Assembly: GCF_947503385.1 (NCBI RefSeq)
Contig: NZ_CANNDO010000001.1
Location: 186,001-250,000 of the forward strand
Direction of reading: 5' to 3'
DNA from: an uncultured Tateyamaria sp.
Lineage (GTDB): Bacteria > Pseudomonadota > Alphaproteobacteria > Rhodobacterales > Rhodobacteraceae
DNA: 64,000 nucleotides
In this document: piece by piece, positions 1-9,245 of the stretch
How the letters are laid out: each line of letters opens with the position of its first letter
Position numbering within the stretch: position 1 is the first letter of the stretch
Made by a program: the position numbers and the translations under genes
The notes under the pieces: generated by a model
Database searches by the model: none
Seen by the model: only the letters and a program-made list of their open reading frames with translations
What the model was told of the DNA's origin: nothing

Positions 1-2
1 TT

Positions 3-110
3 GACCTGTCCGGTGGCATCGGCCAATTGGCGCAGGACGCCTTTGCCGCATTGCCACGCGAAGTGTTGGAAACGTCCCTGTTCGGCCTTGCGACCTTCGA
101 CGTGCGCTAA
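3..110 (+). CDS. C-terminal fragment of an unidentified protein
   Basis: An open frame enters from the left edge and ends at a TAA at 108-110, giving the last 35 residues of a protein (ending FGLATFDVR). The stop lies three bases from the stop of the convergent kinase gene, as expected for two real genes meeting tail to tail. Nothing in these residues identifies a family. It could be the end of a neighbouring type VI gene, but that is only a guess from position. Confidence 0.45.
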   Translation, partial: DLSGGIGQLAQDAFAALPREVLETSLFGLATFDVR

Positions 111-113
111 GCG

Positions 114-2327
114 CTAGCGGTTGATCTGAACCACGCCCAGATCAACAGCACCCAGACCATCGTCAGCCAGTTCCCGCGTCATCAGTGGCAGGATGTCTGT
201 CGCGGCGGTCCCGTCCTGCATCGCGGCGGCCCGTACCAAAGCGGCTTCGGATGCTGTTGCGATCAACAGGTAGGTGCCCGGCTGCGCCGAAGGCAGGCGG
301 AACGAAAACTGCCGCTGGTCGCCAATCGGGTCTTCCAGTTGGCTCATCAGCGAAAACACCCGACCGTTAGGGGCCACCAGCGCCAGCCAGTTTTCCCGTC
401 CGGCGCTGCCGTGGATCGTACCCACGACGCCTTCGGCGCGGGTCACCGTGTTCTGGTCCAGCGCCATTTCGATGGCGTCACCGCGCGTGCCCTGAAATGT
501 GCGCGCAAACTCAAGTGCCGCGCATTGTTCGGGTGCCACGCCGCGTTCGAGCACTTCGGGCTGTGTGCCAAACTGTTCGGACCACCCCGCGGCGATGCCC
601 TGCAATGTGGACGCGTCCTGCGCAAACCCTTCGATCAGTCCGGTGTTTGGACCCTGGCCACGCCGCGCGGCATAGGTGCATCCTTCGGGCACCGCTTCGG
701 CAAGATAGGTTTCCCGACTGCCCGGCACCCGCGCCAGCCCTTCGGCAACCTCGTCCGACAACCCGTCTTCGGCATTTGGAACAGTGTTGAAGTAATACCA
801 CGCCCCCCCGCCTGCGACGCCTGCAATCAGGACCAGCGCCGCGACAAGGCCAAAGCCACCGCCGCTTTTCTCGACCACCGGTTCGCTTTGGGTGGTGCCT
901 TCGCTGCCTGCGGCGGGCACCGACGTGACAAAGGTTTCGGTGCGCCCGCTGGGGGCCGCCTGAAGACCGGGCACGGTGCGGGTCGTCGCACCCATGGTCA
1001 GTTGATAGAGGCCATCGGTATTCTGCGTGGGTTCATCGCCGCTGATCGCCTTCAGCCCGTCGATCACCTGACCCATGTTTTCAAGACGCTGCTTGGGGTC
1101 AGGTTGCAGCATGTTGTACAGCAGCGCCTGAAACGCGACCGGCAAACCGTTGAGGTCTGGCACGCCCTGACGTTTCTGCACCGCCTCGACGATGCTGTCG
1201 CCCATCGGAACCGCCTTGCCGGTGAGACAGGCAATCATCAACAGGCCGAGCGAATAGATGTCCGATGCGCCTTCGGCTTCGCCGCCATAGGCCCCCAGCT
1301 GTTCGGGCGAGACGTATTTCAGTTTGCCCGCAAATTCGTTGCCAATGGTCACATCCTTGACCTTGGACGAGCGCGAGATGCCAAAGTCGATGATCACCGC
1401 TTTGTTGATGTCATTGTCGGGCAACATCACGTTGTCGGGCGACAGGTCGCGGTGAACCACACCAATCTTGTGCGCACGCTCCAGACCGTCCGCCAGACGG
1501 GTGAACAGCGCACAGACGTCTTCCTCGCCCAGAGGACCGTCATTCTTGAGCTTGTCGCTGAGCTTGTTGCCTTCAATGAAACCCATGACAAGCGCGTGCA
1601 GGTTCAGGTTTGCATCCGGCGGCACATAGGCAAAGTAGCGGACAATCGCGTCGTGGTGCAATTGGCGCAGGGTGCGCGCCTCGCGGCGGAACATCTGCGC
1701 GACGCGGATATCCTCGGCCATTTCGGGCAGGATCACCTTGATCGCGACGCTTTCGCCGGTGCCGATCTCGACGCCCCGAAAGACGCGGCCCATACCGCCC
1801 TGATCCAGCCGTTCCTCGACGCGGTACATGTTGTTGATGACCGCCCCGGGTTCGAGGTTACGCAGGGGTTCGGGCGTGTTCGTGGTCGCCGTGCCGCCTC
1901 CGGTCAGTTGCGTTGGATCAAGGTCATCGCCTTCCAGATCGGGTGGCGGTGCTTGCGGGATCGGAGCGGCGGCAACCGTAGCGGCGGCAGCGGCAGCGGC
2001 AGGATCAACAACAGGCGCAGGCGTTTCATCGGTAAAGGGCCGGTACGTTGAACCACCTGCGTCCGGCGCAGGTTCTGCCGTCTGGGTCACCGGCATTTCG
2101 CCGATGATGGTGCGGTCCGGGTCTTCGGCTTCTGGTGCGGGCGGGGTGTCGGACACATCACCGCCCGGCATGGGCGAAATGATTGTCCGATCCGCCTCTT
2201 CTTCGGCAGCCGGTTCCTCGGTCGCAACGGGTTCGGCGGCGGGCATTGGCGCGATCAATGTCCGGTCGTCGTCCTCCTCCGGGACTTCGGGCCGCTTTGG
2301 CGGTTGGGTGTTGTCCGTGTTGCTCAC
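114..2327 (-). CDS. ppkA: Type VI secretion Ser/Thr protein kinase PpkA
   Basis: 737-residue membrane kinase expected to trigger type VI assembly by threonine phosphorylation. An acidic, proline/alanine-rich N-terminus carries three DRT motifs with threonines at 23, 48 and 73, exactly 25 residues apart. The kinase domain spans about 169-430: glycine loop DQGGMG near 175-180, AIK lysine 197, HRD 292-294, DFG 314-316, APE-like SPE near 340. A single membrane helix lies near 490-513 and about 220 residues follow, presumably periplasmic. The catalytic loop reads HRDLSPDN, with serine where Ser/Thr kinases usually have lysine. It is the last gene of the operon, overlapping the phosphatase gene by 4 bases (ATGA), so kinase and phosphatase are translationally coupled. 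Family role is established; the targets are inferred. Confidence 0.93.
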   Translation of the reverse strand: MSNTDNTQPPKRPEVPEEDDDRTLIAPMPAAEPVATEEPAAEEEADRTIISPMPGGDVSDTPPAPEAEDPDRTIIGEMPVTQTAEPAPDAGGSTYRPFTDETPAPVVDPAAAAAAATVAAAPIPQAPPPDLEGDDLDPTQLTGGGTATTNTPEPLRNLEPGAVINNMYRVEERLDQGGMGRVFRGVEIGTGESVAIKVILPEMAEDIRVAQMFRREARTLRQLHHDAIVRYFAYVPPDANLNLHALVMGFIEGNKLSDKLKNDGPLGEEDVCALFTRLADGLERAHKIGVVHRDLSPDNVMLPDNDINKAVIIDFGISRSSKVKDVTIGNEFAGKLKYVSPEQLGAYGGEAEGASDIYSLGLLMIACLTGKAVPMGDSIVEAVQKRQGVPDLNGLPVAFQALLYNMLQPDPKQRLENMGQVIDGLKAISGDEPTQNTDGLYQLTMGATTRTVPGLQAAPSGRTETFVTSVPAAGSEGTTQSEPVVEKSGGGFGLVAALVLIAGVAGGGAWYYFNTVPNAEDGLSDEVAEGLARVPGSRETYLAEAVPEGCTYAARRGQGPNTGLIEGFAQDASTLQGIAAGWSEQFGTQPEVLERGVAPEQCAALEFARTFQGTRGDAIEMALDQNTVTRAEGVVGTIHGSAGRENWLALVAPNGRVFSLMSQLEDPIGDQRQFSFRLPSAQPGTYLLIATASEAALVRAAAMQDGTAATDILPLMTRELADDGLGAVDLGVVQINR

Positions 2328-3124
2328 AGATAACCCCCGAATTCAGGGTATACGCCTGATGCTTCGAACTCCGGCAGTGGCACCTGATGGCAGGTCACGA
2401 CAACAACCGACACGTTGTCCTTGCCGCCGCGTTCCAGCGCGGTTGCAACCAACTTGTCGCACAATCCTTCGAGGTCGCCGCCGAACTGGCGCATCACGCG
2501 CTCAAGTTCATCATCGTGGAAATATTCCGTCAGCCCGTCCGAACACAGCAAAAAGGTATCCTTGTCCGCCAGCACGCCCTCAATCATTTCGCATTCGGGT
2601 TGCTGGGTGACACCGATGGCGCGGGTGATGACGTTTTTGCGGGGCCACGCCTCGGCCTCGGCGGGGGTGATGGAGCCTGCATCAAGCAGGGCCTGCACCT
2701 CGGTGTGATCGCGTGTCACCTGGCTCAGTACACCGCCGCGCAGGCGGTACACGCGGCTGTCGCCGGACCAGATACTGGCATAGTGCCCTTGGCTCACCAG
2801 CAGGGCCGCCACCGTGGACCCGATGGTGCCATTCCCCAGTTCTGCGGCGTGTTGAAGAATGCGGGCATTGGCCCGCGTCAGCCGTTCCATGAACCGCGCG
2901 CGCAGGTCGACGGCACCGCCGGGCATTCCCACGGTCTGCATCTCGCCCACGATGGACTGGCTGGCAAAATCACCAGCGGCATGGCCGCCCATACCGTCAG
3001 CCACCAGCCACAGCCCGCTGTCGGGAAGCGCCAGAAGACTGTCCTCGTTGACCTTGCGGACACAGCCCACATCGCTGAGGGTTGCCGTCTCAAAGACGAA
3101 GCTGGGTTCGTTTGTCTCACTCAT
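2324..3124 (-). CDS. pppA: Type VI PP2C-family phosphatase PppA
   Basis: 266-residue cytosolic PP2C-type phosphatase that should reverse PpkA phosphorylation and so dampen type VI firing. Metal-binding motifs are clear: NED at 27-29, DGMGGHAAGD from 43, GDSR near 121, SDGL at 195-198 and GGKDN at 233-237. I chose the ATG at 3124 (MSETNE), which overlaps the end of tagF by 8 bases. A start 21 bases further upstream (MRRETPS) is possible but lies deeper inside tagF. A purine stretch (GAGAG) precedes the chosen start. The gene sits between tagF and ppkA, the usual place for the threonine-phosphorylation module. Confidence 0.93.
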   Translation of the reverse strand: MSETNEPSFVFETATLSDVGCVRKVNEDSLLALPDSGLWLVADGMGGHAAGDFASQSIVGEMQTVGMPGGAVDLRARFMERLTRANARILQHAAELGNGTIGSTVAALLVSQGHYASIWSGDSRVYRLRGGVLSQVTRDHTEVQALLDAGSITPAEAEAWPRKNVITRAIGVTQQPECEMIEGVLADKDTFLLCSDGLTEYFHDDELERVMRQFGGDLEGLCDKLVATALERGGKDNVSVVVVTCHQVPLPEFEASGVYPEFGGYL

Positions 3125-3809
3125 TGACGGAGTCTCTCGCCTCACGGGTTCGTTCTGTCAACAGCCATCGCATGGCCGTCAGGTCCGGCAGTCCATTTGC
3201 ACCCAACCATCCCGCCGACCGTGTCGGCAGCGCCGCATGCCACCAATGACTGCGGCCAAGCTGGGCTTTTTGTGCGTCTGCGCCGCTTGCATCTGCGAAC
3301 AGTCGCGGCAGATCGCCATCATCGCGGTGGCCCCAGATCGTGCCGTCCTGACCGTCTTCGAATAGGACGCCCTGCACGGGCGGCACCTGAAATCCGTTCA
3401 GCAGGGTCGCGACACCACGTGTCCCATCCTTGGGCACTTCGAACCCTGCGATATGCGCGGCCATAGCGCGGTATGGGCTTTCGTCATGGGCGGGATGAAC
3501 CGGCGGCGGCGATACGATGCCCGTCAGCCCAAAGATCAACGGAAACCGCCGCCCCACCTTGTCCTGACTGGGCAGAAAAATCCCCGCCAGCGGCGCGCCA
3601 ATCACGTCCGGACCCAGCCAGAAATTCAGCGGCGGCGCAGCGGCCCAAGATGCCTCCCAGTCGTCAGCCAACCCTTCCTTGAGGGCGGGCAGCACCCCTT
3701 CCAGCCATGTATCAAAGTGGCTCAGCAGCGCGTGGTCCAATCCATGGGCAAGGAAATCCCCGTAGGCGGGATGTTTGCCGTAGATGACCACCGTTGCTTC
3801 GTCGCTCAT
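3117..3809 (-). CDS. tagF: Type VI secretion regulator TagF
   Basis: 230-residue protein of the TagF family, a post-translational regulator that represses type VI assembly in the systems where it has been studied. The family hallmark near the N-terminus is present (YGKHPAYGDFL, about residues 9-19), followed by the W/F-rich middle (FWLGPDVIGAPLAG) and a GRSHWW segment near the C-terminus. In some species TagF is fused to PppA; here the two are separate genes overlapping by 8 bases, which keeps them coupled. Five bases separate it from tssM upstream. Confidence 0.93.
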   Translation of the reverse strand: MSDEATVVIYGKHPAYGDFLAHGLDHALLSHFDTWLEGVLPALKEGLADDWEASWAAAPPLNFWLGPDVIGAPLAGIFLPSQDKVGRRFPLIFGLTGIVSPPPVHPAHDESPYRAMAAHIAGFEVPKDGTRGVATLLNGFQVPPVQGVLFEDGQDGTIWGHRDDGDLPRLFADASGADAQKAQLGRSHWWHAALPTRSAGWLGANGLPDLTAMRWLLTERTREARDSVNE

Positions 3810-3814
3810 GGGCC

Positions 3815-6800
3815 TTACTCGATCGTGGTGGGACAGGAGAAATCGGACAGTTCCCGCATCAGGAACGGAATGGCGATGCTGTCGAATTCGAGCCGCAGGG
3901 TCACCGACCGACCGCCCACCTGATAGGTCACATCCGCGCGCGTGCCGGACGTCTTGTTGCGCCCGCGCGAGATGAATTCGGATAGCGCCCAGCGGCCCCC
4001 GCCAAAGCGCAGCGCGTTTTCCGTGGTCTCTGACCGGGGCAACAACGTCACCAGAATGTCCGCCGTGTCGTCCGGCCAGGTAAAGCTGGCCCCGGACGAG
4101 TTCAGAAACAACTGCACCTCACGCCCGCTCATGTTGATCGACGTGCTTTCAACGGTGGGAGAGGACGCAACCTGCGACACCGAGAATGACACCGACGGTG
4201 CCGCGCTGTCCGGCGGAAAGAAGGCCTGCCGGATACGTTCGGCGCGGGCAAACTGGCTCAGCGTGGCGCTGCTCAGCCGTGCGCCCAGCGGGCTGCCTTC
4301 GCGGGCAACGATCCGGCCATCGGCTTCGCGCTGGGTATGTTCACGCAGATACGTCTCGTAGAATGTCTGCATCCGGCCGCCGTAGCCAAAGAACTCACCA
4401 AAGACAGAGGTCGAGATGTGCCGCGCACCGCGTCCCGCAAACGGAAACGCGGACGAGACATTTTGCGTGCAATAGGCGGCCACTTCTTCGGCCAGTGCCC
4501 GCTGCAACTCGCCCATGGAGGCATTGGCCGACACCGTCAGGAATTCGGATTCGATGGAGTTGACGAAGCCCACAACCGGTTCGGGATAGAACGGCACCCC
4601 TTGGCTCAGGGTGTTCAGGGCGTCCTGCATCCCGCGCTGATCCAGCAACGTATTGCCACCGCGACCAGCCAGTTGGCGGTTGGTCAGCAGTTCCTGCATC
4701 CCCGCCAGCAACACATCGACCGGGCGCGCGTTCTGCTCACCGCGGACAAAGGCGTGCCATTTTTCGAACCGCTGTTCGATGGTTTCCAATTGCCGCCGCT
4801 GCGACGGTGCCGATGCATTTGTTACCGCGCGTTCCTGGAACTTGGCCTTGTCGCGCAGCAGGTTGAGGAAGATGCGCTGGATCGCGCCCGACCGCCGCTG
4901 CACCTCGGTAAAGCCGACATCCGCCATTTGCGAGCCGACGTCGCCACCGCTGGCGATAATCGCTGCGGGGTTGTCGATCCCTTCGACCGCGTCGAGGAAC
5001 CGCGTCAGCCGCGTTTCCTTGTCCACCGCTTCGGCCAGCTTGAGGATGGGCGAGGCAAAGGGCGCAGATGCCACGGCGAGGCCGGGATATTGCGGCGCGC
5101 CCGCAGACATCGGCACCAGTTCGATCCGGCCCAGCATGTCGTTCCACTTTTCCGCAAAATCGGATCGGTAAAAGGCGTGCAGATCGCGGTTCAGCCCCAA
5201 AAGCTGGCCTTGATAATCCACACCCTCGCCGGGGGCACCCAGCACCCAACGTTCTTCTTCCAGCCGTTCGGCAGCATTGGCGACCGCATCCTGAAAGAAC
5301 GACCAGTACCCGGTGAAGGTGAACAGTCCCGGCACTTCGAGGCTTTCGAGCGGTTTGCCATCAGTGGTCCGAAACACAACATCTGCCTGCACGTCGGCCA
5401 GTTCGTCCGTCAGGCGGAATGGGGTCAGCGTTGCGCCTTGGCTCAGGATCGAACTGTAGGCCTGCTGGGCAAGGCTTAGCGTCGCGATTTCCTTTTGCGT
5501 CCGTTCGACCAGATCCTTGTCCGGTTTGAGCGACGGTTCGATCCGGTCATCCAGTTCCAGCATTGCCGCCAGATGTTCGTTGATCTCGCGATATTCGCCA
5601 TCCAGACCGGGCTCGGAATATTCCGGCCCCCATGCTTCGGCGAAATAGGCTTGAATGGCCACGTCGTCTGATTTGCCGTCCTGCTCTTTGGCCAGCAGGA
5701 TATAGACCTTGAGCGCACGGTAGGCTTCTTCGGTGTTGTTCTCGGCCAGCAGTCGCGGCAGCCGGTTTTCAAGATACAGCATCATGCGCGGACGCAAGAG
5801 CCGTTCGAGCGAGTCCGAATAGGATTGCAGCGCCGCCGACCGGATAGAGGCACGGCGCGACAGGCCGACCTTTTCCGCGAATTGCTGTTCGCGCGGATCA
5901 GCGTAGCCTGCGGGAATGTCCCGCGCCAGCGCCAGCGCTTGCAGGATGGGCCGCGTGCTGGGATCGTCGATGATGCTTTGGGTCAGAAGGCCCTGCGCCT
6001 CGACCTGATAGCTGTCGGTGGCCGCCGCCGCCTCGCGGATCAGCGACGCGTTCTGCCAAAAACTGTAGCCAAAGAGGCCAAAGGCCCCGATCACCGCCGC
6101 CGCGATCAGACCGGTCACACCGGTGCGAAAGATCGCCTTGCGCCGCATCGCCTTGAAGTCGTAGCCAACCCAGTCCCGTTCCGCAAAAATGACCTGTTTC
6201 AGCAAGTCATGCAGGAAATAGCTACGCCCCTTGCCGGACATGAAACTGGGCTGGAACCCACCTTGGTTCTCGGACATCGCGCCCAGAACCTGATCGATGG
6301 GCGTGCCTTCCTGTGTGCCGGAGGTGAAATAGAACCCGCGCAGGATCGCGTGCAGGTCGGTCGATTTCTGGAACACCCGGCGGAGGAAATCCGACACGTT
6401 GCGCTGCAACAGCACCAATTGCCCCGGAAAGCCAAACATGGCGATGCGCGCCACGGTGTCGGGTTCGTCATTCATCCGGTCCGTGACCTCGTCACTGAGG
6501 CGGCTGATCAGTTGATCGAACTCGGATGATACGTGCCGATAGGTCTCTTCCTTGCGGTCCTTGGTCTGGAACGTGATGCCCCAGACCGAGCGGCGGCGAT
6601 CCTCGCCATAGTGACCAAAGAATTCGCGGAAACCCGAAATCAGATCGGCCTTGGTGAACAGCACATAGACCGGCACGTCGATGCGCAGCGTCTCATGCAA
6701 TTCTTCGAGCCGTTTGCGAACGGCCAGCGCGTGGGTGTCCAGCGTGTCATCGGTCGCGGTCATCATGTCTTCGCAAGAGAATGCGAGGATCACACCGTTG

Positions 6801-7423
6801 ATCGGCTGGTTTGGCCGCGCCTTCTTCAGCTGGTCCAGAAAGGCCTGCCAGCTCATCTTATCGGCGCGTGCGTCACTGTCCTGCGTGGTGTAGCGGCCCG
6901 CCGTGTCGATCAGCACCGCCTCTTCGGAAAACCAGAAATCACAGTTCTTGGTGCCGCCGAAACCGGCCACGGCACTTGCGTCAGTGCCCGGAAACTCAAG
7001 ACCCGAATGGACGAGCGCCGTGGTCTTGCCCGCACCCGGAGGTCCGATGATCACGTACCACGGCATGTCATAGAGATAGGTGGATTTGCCGCCCTTGCGC
7101 AGCTTGCCAAGCGCCTCTTGCATCCGGTCGTGCAGGATCGCGCCGTCGCCGACGGGTTGTTCCATCAACGACTCTTCGAGCTCCTGCGCGGCCTTGCGGC
7201 GCTTGCGATAGCGCAGACCGCTGACAATCGCGATGGGCGACAGGATCAGGGCGATCAACAGCACCCGGAACCACACGGACGCCAGCCACTCGATCCCAAA
7301 GATCGGCAGACCAAACCAGACGGCGGCGCAGATGCACAGAATACCCAGCGCAATCACCACCCAGCGGAACCATTTGAACCGCCAGTAGGTCACCGGGTTC
7401 AGCCATTTGAGAACACCCCTCAC
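3815..7423 (-). CDS. tssM: Type VI membrane complex ATP/GTP-binding protein TssM (IcmF)
   Basis: 1202-residue inner-membrane protein that with TssL (and TssJ, not seen here) forms the trans-envelope complex of the secretion system. Two membrane helices lie near residues 20-40 and 52-70, then a cytoplasmic NTPase domain with an intact Walker A motif GPPGAGKTT at 127-135, then a third helix near 430-455 leading to a large periplasmic part. The length is normal for the family. The Walker A motif is lost in some TssM proteins but complete here, so nucleotide binding is expected. The gene overlaps the end of tssL by 4 bases and precedes tagF by 5. Confidence 0.95.
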   Translation of the reverse strand: MRGVLKWLNPVTYWRFKWFRWVVIALGILCICAAVWFGLPIFGIEWLASVWFRVLLIALILSPIAIVSGLRYRKRRKAAQELEESLMEQPVGDGAILHDRMQEALGKLRKGGKSTYLYDMPWYVIIGPPGAGKTTALVHSGLEFPGTDASAVAGFGGTKNCDFWFSEEAVLIDTAGRYTTQDSDARADKMSWQAFLDQLKKARPNQPINGVILAFSCEDMMTATDDTLDTHALAVRKRLEELHETLRIDVPVYVLFTKADLISGFREFFGHYGEDRRRSVWGITFQTKDRKEETYRHVSSEFDQLISRLSDEVTDRMNDEPDTVARIAMFGFPGQLVLLQRNVSDFLRRVFQKSTDLHAILRGFYFTSGTQEGTPIDQVLGAMSENQGGFQPSFMSGKGRSYFLHDLLKQVIFAERDWVGYDFKAMRRKAIFRTGVTGLIAAAVIGAFGLFGYSFWQNASLIREAAAATDSYQVEAQGLLTQSIIDDPSTRPILQALALARDIPAGYADPREQQFAEKVGLSRRASIRSAALQSYSDSLERLLRPRMMLYLENRLPRLLAENNTEEAYRALKVYILLAKEQDGKSDDVAIQAYFAEAWGPEYSEPGLDGEYREINEHLAAMLELDDRIEPSLKPDKDLVERTQKEIATLSLAQQAYSSILSQGATLTPFRLTDELADVQADVVFRTTDGKPLESLEVPGLFTFTGYWSFFQDAVANAAERLEEERWVLGAPGEGVDYQGQLLGLNRDLHAFYRSDFAEKWNDMLGRIELVPMSAGAPQYPGLAVASAPFASPILKLAEAVDKETRLTRFLDAVEGIDNPAAIIASGGDVGSQMADVGFTEVQRRSGAIQRIFLNLLRDKAKFQERAVTNASAPSQRRQLETIEQRFEKWHAFVRGEQNARPVDVLLAGMQELLTNRQLAGRGGNTLLDQRGMQDALNTLSQGVPFYPEPVVGFVNSIESEFLTVSANASMGELQRALAEEVAAYCTQNVSSAFPFAGRGARHISTSVFGEFFGYGGRMQTFYETYLREHTQREADGRIVAREGSPLGARLSSATLSQFARAERIRQAFFPPDSAAPSVSFSVSQVASSPTVESTSINMSGREVQLFLNSSGASFTWPDDTADILVTLLPRSETTENALRFGGGRWALSEFISRGRNKTSGTRADVTYQVGGRSVTLRLEFDSIAIPFLMRELSDFSCPTTIE

Positions 7424-9240
7424 AGGCGCTGCTCCTTCTGCAACAGGATTTCAACGCGCCGGTTCTTGGCCCGCGCTTCGCGCGTGTTGGCCGTGTCCAG
7501 CGGTTTGGCGGGGCCGACGCCCTCGACCGTCATGCGGCCCGGGTTAGACAGGTGCGGCTCTAGCAGTGCGCGCACGGTTTCGGCGCGCGCCTCAGACAGC
7601 GCCTCGTTCGTCTTGTAGCGGCCACGCCCGCTGGGCGGGATATTGTCCGAATGGCCTTCCACGATGATATCGCCCGGCTCGCCTTCCAGCACTTCGGCAA
7701 TGCGCTTGCCCAGACCGGACACGTCCGTCGTCAACTCGGCAGAGCCAGAGCCAAAGCGCAGCGCATCCCGCAGCCGGACCGAGATATAGTCACCCGCTTC
7801 TTCAACCTCGACATCGCCTGCCTCGATCTCGGCGGCAAGTCGACCCTGTATGCGCTCAAGCTGACCAGTGGGCGGCGCTTCGTATTCGATCACATTCTCG
7901 CTGCGTTCGATCACCACCTCGCCAAGGTTGGTGTGGAGCCCGATAATGTCGTCCTGCGCGGCCTGCGCATCCCCGGACAAGAGCCATGACAACGTAATGA
8001 ACAGGGCCACGACCATGGCCGACGCAACACCACCCACAACCCAAAGCGGCATACCGCCGGACTGGCGGCGACCACCCAGAAGGACGGGAATCCACTTGTG
8101 GCTCAACTCTTCGGGTGGGCGTGCATTTGCGGAACGGAAGCGCTGGTAAACCTCGGTGCGCAACCGGCTGAGCATCACTTGTCCATTCGGCTCTGTCCGA
8201 TACTTGCCCTCAAACCCCAGCGCGAGACAGGTCAGCATCAACTCCAGCACATGTGCGCGCTGACCGGGCAGGCCGATGACCTGCTCAAGCCGCGCGAAAA
8301 AGCCGATACCGGCAGAGCGGTCGGCCAGCAATTCAGCCGCCATGGAGAACTGCTGCCAATATTGCGGGTCGTTGCCGGGGATCGTCTGTACGATGTCGTC
8401 GGATGTCGCGGCCAGCGCATAGCGGGCCACGTCGATATCCTCGGGCGGCACGCCCGCCTCCTGACATTTCTGCACAAAGCTGGCGATTTCGCGCATCACG
8501 TGATCGCGCAGCGGAATGGCCTGCATCTCGACCATGCCGGTGCGCAAACGGCCCAGAAGAACCAGCAAGTCAGAGGCTGCGGCAATGATCGGGTTCGACG
8601 ACGACCCCACATCCAGCCCCGATCCGCGCAACGCGTCGGTAAAGGCAATCTTGGGCCCGGTGCGTTGTGGCTGTGGTTGCGGCTGCGCGCCGGCAACGGG
8701 GAACTGCCCGTCCGCAGGCGGCGATGCAGGTGTCCAACCTGGGTGTGGCTGCCCGGCATAGGGGTCCGGGTAGTGCGGTGGATACTGCCCGGCGGGCTGT
8801 TGCGCCGGATAGGGCTGCTGTGCCGGGGGGTAGGGTTGTTGCGGTGCCGCGGGTGGCGGCGGCGGGTAATACGGTTGCTGCGGCGGAGCCGCCTGCGGAG
8901 GTGGCAGCGGCGCGCCGGGAGTGGGCGTCAGCGCGCCGCCCAGCCACGTATCCTCGCCGCCGCGCGGCGGCGCGGCAGGCGGATGCGCCGGCGGCTGGCC
9001 ATATTGCGGTGGCTGCTGCGGTGCAGGTTGTTGGGGCGGATACGGGGCCGCAGGCTGCTGCGGCGGCAGCCGCTGGCCAAACACGGTGTTTTCCCCTTGG
9101 GCGGGTGGTGCCGCCTGCGGCGTGGGTGGGGGTTGCTGCCCCTGCGCCGGGGGCGGCAGCGCAGGCTGCGCCGCCGGTTTGGCCGGTTGTGGTGGCAGCT
9201 TTTGCCCAAAGACTGTGCGGTCTTCGTCGTCAGACGCCAT
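7420..9240 (-). CDS. tssL: Type VI membrane protein TssL with OmpA-like peptidoglycan-binding domain
   Basis: 606-residue extended TssL. Residues 1-about 200 are a disordered Pro/Gln/Ala-rich tail with three related boxes (DRTVFGQKL, ENTVFGQRL, EDTWLGGAL; threonines 9, 52, 98). About 205-390 is the cytoplasmic DotU domain, a single helix (MPLWVVGGVASAMVVALFI) follows near 400-425, and the C-terminus is an OmpA-like domain (GHSDNIPPSGRG...LSEARAETV) that should anchor the complex to the cell wall. In Agrobacterium, PpkA phosphorylates an N-terminal TssL threonine to recruit an FHA protein; the DRT boxes here are candidates for that role. Five bases separate it from tssK. Confidence 0.95.
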   Translation of the reverse strand: MASDDEDRTVFGQKLPPQPAKPAAQPALPPPAQGQQPPPTPQAAPPAQGENTVFGQRLPPQQPAAPYPPQQPAPQQPPQYGQPPAHPPAAPPRGGEDTWLGGALTPTPGAPLPPPQAAPPQQPYYPPPPPAAPQQPYPPAQQPYPAQQPAGQYPPHYPDPYAGQPHPGWTPASPPADGQFPVAGAQPQPQPQRTGPKIAFTDALRGSGLDVGSSSNPIIAAASDLLVLLGRLRTGMVEMQAIPLRDHVMREIASFVQKCQEAGVPPEDIDVARYALAATSDDIVQTIPGNDPQYWQQFSMAAELLADRSAGIGFFARLEQVIGLPGQRAHVLELMLTCLALGFEGKYRTEPNGQVMLSRLRTEVYQRFRSANARPPEELSHKWIPVLLGGRRQSGGMPLWVVGGVASAMVVALFITLSWLLSGDAQAAQDDIIGLHTNLGEVVIERSENVIEYEAPPTGQLERIQGRLAAEIEAGDVEVEEAGDYISVRLRDALRFGSGSAELTTDVSGLGKRIAEVLEGEPGDIIVEGHSDNIPPSGRGRYKTNEALSEARAETVRALLEPHLSNPGRMTVEGVGPAKPLDTANTREARAKNRRVEILLQKEQRL

Positions 9241-9245
9241 CTCGC

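Noticed and set aside
339-2051. Plus-strand 570-codon open frame across ppkA
   Set aside because: Shadow of the kinase gene in another frame; composition is His/Arg-rich with no domain, while the minus frame has full kinase motifs.
4337-5479. Plus-strand open frame inside tssM
   Set aside because: Antisense to the conserved TssM coding sequence and without any recognisable domain.
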